Positions 1 to 6,568 of a stretch of DNA of 18,157 nt are shown here, one piece after another. A program made the translations under genes and the position numbers. The stretch is taken from the NCBI GenBank assembly GCA_001687465.1, contig LVLI01000103.1, positions 1 through 18,157 of the forward strand. Reading direction: 5' to 3'. The notes under the pieces are model-generated. The model made no database searches and had not been told where the DNA came from. It was given only the letters and a program-made list of their open reading frames with translations. Position 1 is the stretch's first letter. Every line of letters starts with the position of its first letter. The DNA comes from Halocafeteria seosinensis. Lineage: Eukaryota > Sar > Bigyra > Bicosoecida.

Positions 1-1620
1 GTATGGGAAGGCGTAACAGTCCACGTTGGAGTCTGTGTCTGTGTTGGTGTGTTGGTAACGGAAGGTGTAGATGTGGATGAACTGGTCATAGTGGCAGTCG
101 GTGTTTCCGTTGCAGTCTGTGTACGCGTCTCTGTCGGTGTCGATGTCACTGACGGCGATTCTGAGGAAGAGGGAGTAGACGTTACTGAGGAAGTGGTAGA
201 CGATGACGGTGTAGCTGTACGGGAAGGCGTAACAGTCCACGTTGGGGTCTGTGTCTGTGTTGGTGTGTTGGTAACGGAAGGTGTAGATGTGGATGAACTG
301 GTCATAGTGGCAGTCGGTGTTTCCGTTGCAGTCTGTGTACGCGTCTCTGTCGGTGTCGATGTCACTGACGGCGATTCTGAGGAAGAGGGAGTAGACGTTA
401 CTGAGGAAGTGGTAGACGATGACGGTGTAGCTGTACGGGAAGGTGTAGCAGTCCACGTTGGGGTCTGTGTCTGTGTTGGTGTGTTGGTAACGGAAGGTGT
501 AGATGTGGATGAACTGGTCATAGTGGCAGTCGGTGTTGCCGTTACAGTCTGTGTACGCGTCTCTGTAGGCGTCGACGTCACTGATGGCGATTCTGAGGAA
601 GAGGGAGTAGGCGTTACTGAGGAAGTGGTAGACGATGAAGGTGTAGCTGTATGGGAAGGCGTAACAGTCCACGTTGGAGTCTGTGTCGCTGTATGCGAAG
701 GTGTAACAGTCCACGTTGGAGTCTGTGTCTGTGTTGGTGTGTTGGTAACGGAAGGTGTAGATGTGGATGAACTGGTCATAGTGGCAGTCGGTGTTTCCGT
801 TGCAGTCTGTGTACGTGTCCCTGTAGGTGTCGACGTCACTGATGGCGATTTTGAGGAAGAGGGAGTAGACGTTACTGAGGAAGTGGTAGACGATGAAGGT
901 GTAGCTGTACGGGAAGGTGTAGCAGTCCACGTTGGGGTCCGTGTCTGTGTTGGTGTGTTGGTAACGGAAGGTGTGGATGTGGATGAACTGGTCATAGTGG
1001 CAGTCGGTGTTTCCGTTGCAGTCTGTGTACGTGTCCTTGTAGGCGTCGACGTCACTGATGGCGATTTTGAGGAAGAGGGAGTAGACGTTACTGAGGAAGT
1101 GGTAGACGATGAAGGTGTAGCTGTACGGGAAGGTGTAGCAGTCCACGTTGGGGTCCGTGTCTGTGTTGGTGTGTTGGTAACGGAAGGTGTAGATGTGGAT
1201 GAACTGGTCATAGTGGCAGTCGGTGTTTCCGTTGCAGTCTGTGTACGTGTCCTTGTAGGCGTCGACGTCACTGATGGCGATTCTGAGGAAGAGGGAGTAG
1301 ACGTTACTGAGGAAGTGGTAGACGATGAAGGTGTAGCTGTATGGGAAGGCGTAACAGTCCACGTTGGAGTCTGTGTCGCTGTATGCGAAGGTGTAACAGT
1401 CCACGTTGGAGTCTGTGTCTGTGTTGGTGTGTTGGTAACGGAAGGTGTAGATGTGGATGAACTGGTCATAGTGGCAGTCGGTGTTGCCGTTGCAGTCTGT
1501 GTACGTGTCCTTGTAGGTGTCGACGTCACTGATGGCGATTTTGAGGAAGAGGGAGTAGACGTTACTGAGGAAGTGGTAGACGGTGAAGGTGTAGCTGTAC
1601 GGGAAGGTGCAGCGGCCCAC
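1..1620. repeat. Coding tandem repeat, 216-bp unit in a 690-bp higher-order array
   Basis: A 216-bp unit (72 codons) recurs with the landmark GTGTTGGTAACG (plus strand) at 49, 265, 481, 739, 955, 1171 and 1429. Spacings are 216, 216, 258, 216, 216 and 258. The two longer spacings each contain an extra 42-bp partial duplication (14 aa, minus strand, includes TWTVTPSHTATQTP). Two full 690-bp super-periods are therefore visible (49 to 739 to 1429), and base 1 sits in the same phase as 691 and 1381. Copies are nearly identical, differing at scattered sites. In the minus coding frame the unit is Thr/Ser/Pro-rich with no stop. Recognisable homology at the right end runs past the exon 10 boundary (1594) into the last 26 nt of the intron. 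Confidence 0.95.
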
Positions 1621-3269
1621 ATAGTCTACATGTTGGATGTAAAAGTTCCGAAATTTGGGTACTTACGTGAACTCAGTCGGCACTCGGTATGCGTAAGTTC
1701 GAACTTTCCAGCCGGGCATTCATCGCAACGCGTAGATGCTGCCGGACTTGTATAGCCGTCTGCTCGGAGAAAACGTTTAAAAAAGAATGCATCCGATAGA
1801 AGGTTGCATAGTATGTACATATCACTAATCTTCTTATCGATCCCTACTTACCGGGGCATCCGGTACACTCGTTACTTTGCTCGTATTTTCCCGCGGGACA
1901 TTCGGTGCAGATAGAAGAGCCAATGGAACTGGTTTCACCACCTACAGTAGGCAAAATGAAGAAGATTTGAAAGCAGCACTAAGTGACCGGAACGTCAAGA
2001 TCTTACTTGGGCAGTTATTGCAGCCGCTTTGGCCAATGCTGGCATACTCTCCGGCAGGACACTGTTCACAGCTAGTCGAACCACCAGAGCTGGTTTCACC
2101 ACCTGCAAATGTAAACAGCCTCGAACAAAAACTTTGCATGGCTCATAATTCTATTCCAGTAAGCTTGCTGGCAAGGTTCTCTTACCAGGGCATCCATTAC
2201 AATTATTATTTAGTTCGTACTTTCCGGCGGGGCATTGGGTGCAGCTAACAGAGCCAGGGAAGCTGGTTTCTCCATCTGCAAAAGAAGAAAGAGTACGCGT
2301 CCTCTCCCCTTTGGTCAGCTGTTTGAGTACTTACTCGGACAGTTATCACAACTGTTTTGATCACTGTTTTCATGCTTTCCGGCAGGACACATCTCACAGT
2401 CAGTCGAACCACTAGAGCTCGTTTGCCCACCTGAAAGTCGCGAGCAACGGAAAGGGGAAAGCTATGACCAGCACTACCAATTCTGGACCGCGATCTAGGT
2501 TTTAATCGCGATGTTGGTTCAGTACATACTTGGACAATCATTGCAATCGCTTTGGTCCTCCCTTATATATTTTCCAGCGGGACACTCCTCACAAGCTCCC
2601 ATGTTCTCTGAACCGCTAGGGCTCGTTTTTCCAACTGTAATTGGGATAGCAAGTGAAGAAGAAAGTATATGCCAATTTCTCACAGCTTGCATTCTCCATT
2701 TTGTTGCAGCACATACTGGGGCAAGTAGAGCAACCATCTTGGTTTGCCTTGGAATACGACCCAGCGGGACACTCTTGACAAGCATAAACACTATCCGAAC
2801 CACTAGAGCTTGTTTCCCCATCTGCAATGGCGACGAAGTTTAAGGCAACAGAAACTTGGATTAACCACTGCATTGTATTACATACTCGGACAACTGCTAC
2901 AGCTGCTTTGGTCCTCTGTTGAATACTGCCCGGCAGGGCATGCCTTACAGTCCTCTTCGCTGTCCGAGCCGCTTGGACTTGTCTCACCAAACTGTTTTCG
3001 AGTCACGCCAAGCAATCCATGCATGAGCCGTTGCTCACCAAGAATCGATACAGTACAATGGAACGTTCAATAGGACTTACCGGACACCCCCAGCAGTCGA
3101 AGAATGTATCGTTACCCGCAACAACCTCTTGGCAATATCCCCCTGCGGGACAGTCTTCGGTACAAGTTGCCGAGCTTTCAGTGGGCACCAAGACTCCAAG
3201 TACCAGAATGAAGACAACGGCGCAGCATGATTCCGTTCGTGTGCCGAAGCTAAACATCCATTCAAACAT
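1..3269 (-). CDS. Surface/secreted protein: ephrin-receptor-like Cys repeats plus mucin-like PTS repeats (3'-truncated by window)
   Basis: Spliced minus-strand gene with 10 exons in view: 3269-3081, 2991-2886, 2821-2717, 2634-2530, 2430-2335, 2275-2186, 2102-2007, 1941-1852, 1759-1667 and 1594 to beyond base 1. All junctions are GT-AG and the frame is kept across all nine introns. The ATG at 3269 starts a hydrophobic signal peptide (core around residues 15-30, AVVFILVLGVLV). Exon 1 holds a first Cys-rich unit. Exons 2-9 each encode one 30-35 residue unit of the form GETSSSGS..C..CPAG.Y....Q..C..CP, which matches the ephrin-receptor-like/GCC2-GCC3 family. Exon 10 is at least 531 codons of Thr/Ser/Pro-rich repeats (period 72 aa), expected to be heavily O-glycosylated. 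The architecture suggests a cell-surface or matrix protein; a membrane anchor, if any, lies beyond the left edge. Exon 9 lacks the last Cys of the unit. The function is unknown. The exon model is an inference from sequence; the family calls rest on motif recognition. Confidence 0.8.
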
Positions 3270-3880
3270 TTGGCGTCTCCCTTGTGAATGTTGCGTGTAT
3301 GAAAAAGGCTTACTTGGTAGTACTTGTAGCCCACAAAAACAACCTCAACAACGATATGGTGACCATGCTTGCATTGCTTGGAGACATGAAGCAGATTTCT
3401 CTTCTGACTCTATGTACATAATGCCGACCCCACATAAGTATTCACTATAAAAAATACAGATAATCAAACGACATGAATTTGACAATACAGATGCATGGAC
3501 CATAACAAAGTAACATGCATTAAGCAACAAGAATAAGTGTACAAGGCGTTCGAGGATGTTCTGGGAGAAGAAATTAAGTGTTCACGAAAGACTTGTATTG
3601 CAGATGACAGAGAAATATAACCCTATTGTCCCTCTAAAGAGGAAACCTTACGTAGGTACACTTAAAAGTATGTCCCATTGAACTGAAAGATCGTCTCCGT
3701 GGCCGTTGAACCACCGAGCAGTACAGTACCTCACACGGGGAATCCGTCGGGGAGTCACTCCGAGTCACACCGAGTGTCAGTGAGTCACACGGGGAGTCAC
3801 ACCTACTTGGTAGTAGAGGAATAACATGGAACAATTCAGCCTTACGTCCATTGGAAACAATATGTAAGCCCTAATACAGT
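3270..3880. other. Intergenic, 5' flank of the surface-protein gene
   Basis: No coding region can be supported here. Short open frames on both strands lack motifs and splice partners. The stretch should include the promoter of the minus-strand surface-protein gene, but no clear TATA box or initiator could be singled out. The only structured element is a short 10-bp-period repeat near 3751. Confidence 0.5.
3751..3802. repeat. Degenerate 10-bp tandem repeat (GAGTCACAC-like)
   Basis: Consecutive ten-base words ggagtcactc, cgagtcacac, cgagtgtcag, tgagtcacac and ggggagtcac are in register from 3751 to 3800. The core GAGTCAC is present in four of the five units. No function is evident; it may be a decayed minisatellite or a cluster of similar protein-binding sites. 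Confidence 0.6.
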
Positions 3881-3889
3881 CTAAATGTG

Positions 3890-4135
3890 GGGATCGTTTA
3901 TTATTTCACTATTAAAGTCGACTATTGGCGTCTGGACACAGCAGACGTCCCCTTCTATGCAGATCATGGAACACAGCAGGACTCCAACACAGATGTCTCT
4001 AGTATACTGGAATTTACACTTATTCTCGATCTGGATCATACAGGCAAGTACCCCTATTTCTTTTTCACGACAGGAACACACCATGGCAGAGACAGTATGT
4101 GCGGCACATATCAAAGTTCCACAAGCATACAACGA
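3890..4135 (+). pseudogene. Possible decayed cupredoxin-like fragment
   Basis: One plus frame reads DYWRLDTADVPFYADHGT, then a hydrophobic strand and GKYPYFFFTTGTHHGRDSM followed by CGT. This resembles the C-terminal copper loop of small blue-copper (cupredoxin) domains, where a Cys, a His and a Met sit in a pattern like Y.C...GTHH...M.G.I.V. Two lesions are visible: a Phe (TTC) stands where the ligand Cys would be expected, and the conserved ending (IKVP) is in the next frame, implying a one-base shift near 4112. No start codon, intron partners or flanking domain were found. The family assignment rests on motif resemblance only and may be chance. Confidence 0.3.
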
Positions 4136-4333
4136 TTCCTGTATTGCTCTAAGACGTAATAATTTTTGCATATCAAATGGAGTCTGTGTGTACAGTACTG
4201 CAGTAATCGCGCCGAAAGATGAACAAGAGATGTCCGGACTTATCTTGGAGATACCACGTGTTTGCGAAGCGCGAATACCGAGAAGCGAAGTTAGAAATTA
4301 TAGCCCGTGTATAACTACAAAAACAGCGGTGGC

Positions 4334-4411
4334 TTTCTTGATTCATTCCTAGTCAGTAGCTAAAGGCATCCCTTGACGGTAGCTTCTTGAATTCATTCTT
4401 TGTGAATAGCT
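4334..4411 (+). repeat. Imperfect direct repeat pair (about 28 bp)
   Basis: The words at about 4334-4361 (tttcttgattcattcc then agtcagtagct) and 4382-4411 (cttcttgaattcattc then tttgtgaatagct) align with a few differences and one indel, spaced about 50 bp apart. They lie just upstream of the retrotransposon relic and may be a tail or insertion scar. No function can be assigned. Confidence 0.45.
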
Positions 4412-4509
4412 TCCAGGGGCATGCCGCCGTCATGCGCGATAGCAGTGGAACTGGAGAACTACATCCGCGTGAGTCAAATGCCATTTGAGAGAGAGGTGCT
4501 CGTACACCC

Positions 4510-4950
4510 ACGAAAAGAGAGGCGAGGCCATTAATGGACCTGGTAGCAACGGGCCCAATGACCACAGTTTATGTCGATGTGAAAGTGCCAAACCCGCTCA
4601 CGGGAGACAGACTAGCCAGACCTCACCATCCCGGCAGAAGCGGAGAAGATGAAGCGGACAAAATACGGGCATCTGAAGGACAACCACACGGGAATTAGTT
4701 CGCGATAGAGGCGGCGGACGACTTCGGGAAAGACGCGATCAAGTTTTTCAAGAGAATTGCCAGGCAAGCACCGGGCTCCCGCTGGGGAACAAACCGATGA
4801 CGGCCAAGCTGTCAGTCACGTTGATGCGCCACAACGTGAACATGTTGGAGCCATTCCGGTTAGGGTTCACCCCTCACACGAAGTAGCGTAGCCTGAGCAT
4901 ACACGTCTTCCGGTAGGAGCATTACTAATACACGCACATACACACACATT
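4510..4950 (+). mobile_element. Degenerate LINE-like retrotransposon 3' end (relic 1)
   Basis: The plus frame through 4558 reads TTVYVDVKVPNPLTGDRLAR. After a Gly-rich stretch with an in-frame stop near 4697, it continues FAIEAADDFGKDAIKFFKRI. After a one-base shift near 4797 it goes on MTAKLSVTLMRHNVNMLEPF and ends at a stop. The order (D-V-K-V.NPL, an E...FG.DA..FF block, then a basic tail) resembles the region after the reverse transcriptase in non-LTR elements, where a restriction-like endonuclease module lies. An ACTAATACAC/CA-rich tail at 4924-4949 looks like a 3' UTR. The stop and the frameshift show that the copy is dead. The family call is from pattern memory, not a search. Only the 3' end is present, as is usual for 5'-truncated insertions. 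Confidence 0.4.
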
Positions 4951-5121
4951 CACGAACCCCTTGAAGATGATCATTCTTGGTGAAACAACATACAGAATTG
5001 TCCAACTAAGAAAAAGAATTGAAATATGTCAAGACTACTCTTATGAAGCGGTCCATGTTGTACGATATACGCCTAGAGAAAGGACATGAAAAAGTGCCTG
5101 AGTGGTCCTTGATCATTGGGC

Positions 5122-5176
5122 CACAACGTGAAGATGTTGGAACCGTTCCCGGTACAATACTAATACACATACACAC
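5122..5176 (+). mobile_element. Second copy of the retrotransposon 3' end (relic 2)
   Basis: CACAACGTGAAGATGTTGGA at 5122 repeats the end of relic 1 (4830: CACAACGTGAACATGTTGGA), and the next bases also match. ACTAATACACATACACAC at 5159-5176 matches the tail of relic 1. Box and tail are only a few bases apart here against about 60 bp in relic 1, so an internal deletion has occurred. Nothing recognisably coding remains. Confidence 0.45.
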
Positions 5177-5326
5177 GGTCGTGATGCCATTCTCGAGAGG
5201 CGCCTTCGGTCAACCACTTCAGTAGTGTTTGTTTTCCACTAAGATCTATTTACTGCTTCTTCCCGCACTATGTACTGTATGTACGTTCTTTACCCTATCG
5301 GCATGTGATGCTACACCGTTCGCTAG

Positions 5327-5369
5327 ATGGCTACGAACAAACTTCTAGGGAAGCGAGTGTTCATTACAG
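5327..5369 (+). pseudogene. Orphan first-exon fragment resembling a short-chain dehydrogenase N-terminus
   Basis: An ATG at 5327 opens MATNKLLGKRVFITG (last Gly split). A good splice donor (ACAG|GTAACA) falls exactly inside the expected TGxxxGIG nucleotide-binding motif. KRVFITG is the typical first beta strand and Gly start of an SDR Rossmann fold. No downstream exon with the remaining GxxxGIG, NAG or YxxxK motifs was found on the plus strand before the channel gene, so this looks like a stranded piece. At 15 residues the match could be coincidental. Confidence 0.3.
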
Positions 5370-5373
5370 GTAA

Positions 5374-6568
5374 CAGCACTCGCTGGAAGCCCTCAACTCA
5401 CCCGGAGTCGCTGCTGATCCTGTAAGCGTGCATCATTCTCGGGCTCTTAGTTACAGAGATAGCGGTATATCTGATGCACACTTAGTGCGGGAGGGGGCAA
5501 CTTCCTTGCTAGGGGAAGCTTCGAAGGGACTACGTGCCAGTGACGCCAGTGACCTTGGATAGTGGCTCTCGTGATAAACCTTGTGTCTAGGCCATTATTC
5601 CGAGCGCCACTATCCACAGTCAGTGTCACACAATGTCAAATCATCATAACGTCAGTGTCATTCGTACGTTTTGAATATCGATAGGTATTATGTACGAGTG
5701 CAACACATACCGGTATTTTACATTCAACAACTTTCAACAGTATCAACAATGACCCGACGAATCCAGTTGCCGGGTTCAGCAAAGTACACATACCCAGCAC
5801 GCCCTTTCTGGACACTCAACACTGGCAGCATTGATTCTCTACCTTGAAAAATCGCTTCAGCCTCCTTTGGAACAATTTCCAAGCTTTCTTGGTAACTTTA
5901 GTAGTAGTGCATATTATTATGGCCTATCGGCTAAGTAGAACTACCACGTACCGCTTATGGTTCAGTGTTGGTAAGGGTGGAGCTATCCGCACTACTCCTT
6001 GCTCTGTTTGATATGCATCCTACGTGTTATAATCGTGATGACCATGATATACGACCACACTTGGAGCTCTATCGCTTTGTTACCAGTACTTGGTGCTCCA
6101 ATGATTCCGCACAGAAACCCTTCGTTGAAGAGGTGCGACCGGGCATGCGACCGGGGCCCGCAAACAACGGTATGCATGAGGCGAATGGAATCATCGTGTT
6201 TGTTTGCTGGGACCGTAACTGATTGAACAGGCTCTTCTTCCCCTAGAATTGCTGCACGAGACCCCAGTAAATCGATTCGCTCGAGTACAGAAAGAAAAGT
6301 GCGGCACGCTGGCTTTCCCGGCGCTGGTTTCTTCTCCAGCGGTGCGCGGTGTTTTCTTGGATCCATTGTAAGCGTTGCCATGGGATCTACGGTGGTTATC
6401 GGCATATATCAACAGAGAGGTGAAGAGTTATACACTCTATTCTGGGTATGTTTAACCCGTTGCGAATACTGCGTCGTATTGACTCATCGGGGGTTTTCTG
6501 CCTTTTCTGCGTTGGGGTTGCACAGGTCCTATAAAGAGCGTGTGTAGGCAGGGAAGGAGTTAGAAACT
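5374..6568. other. Intergenic stretch without a supported gene
   Basis: Open frames occur on both strands, for example a 137-codon minus frame at 5992-6405 overlapping plus frames of 85 and 75 codons. None has a recognisable domain, and codons in both directions look equally plausible. A roughly 57-codon minus frame ending at the stop 5724-5726 (contains KGRAGYVYFAEPGNW) reads protein-like, but it lacks a start or a convincing acceptor upstream. The right end must hold the promoter of the channel gene. Confidence 0.4.
6530..6535 (+). promoter_or_regulatory. Candidate TATA box of the channel gene
   Basis: TATAAA lies 33 bp before the channel-gene ATG at 6569. A start site 25-30 bp downstream would leave a very short 5' leader. 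There is no other support, and a chance match is possible. Confidence 0.3.

Noticed and set aside
1-1620. CRISPR or satellite array
   Set aside because: Units are 216 bp with no unique spacers, keep a coding frame and sit in a spliced eukaryotic gene.
49-1755. 568-codon open frame on the plus strand through the repeats (Val/Gly/Asp-rich)
   Set aside because: It is the antisense of the Thr/Ser/Pro coding repeat. A stop-free antisense frame is expected because every copy has the same sequence in the same phase. The minus frame joins through nine consistent splice sites to a signal-peptide exon, while the plus frame has no such context.
5724-5898. Short minus frame containing KGRAGYVYFAEPGNW
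   Set aside because: It reads like protein but has no ATG start, no clear acceptor and no family I can name; 57 codons is within chance.
5992-6405. 137-codon minus frame as a real gene
   Set aside because: There is no recognisable domain, several overlapping open frames lie on the other strand, and no splice partner is convincing; about this length can occur by chance in this base composition.
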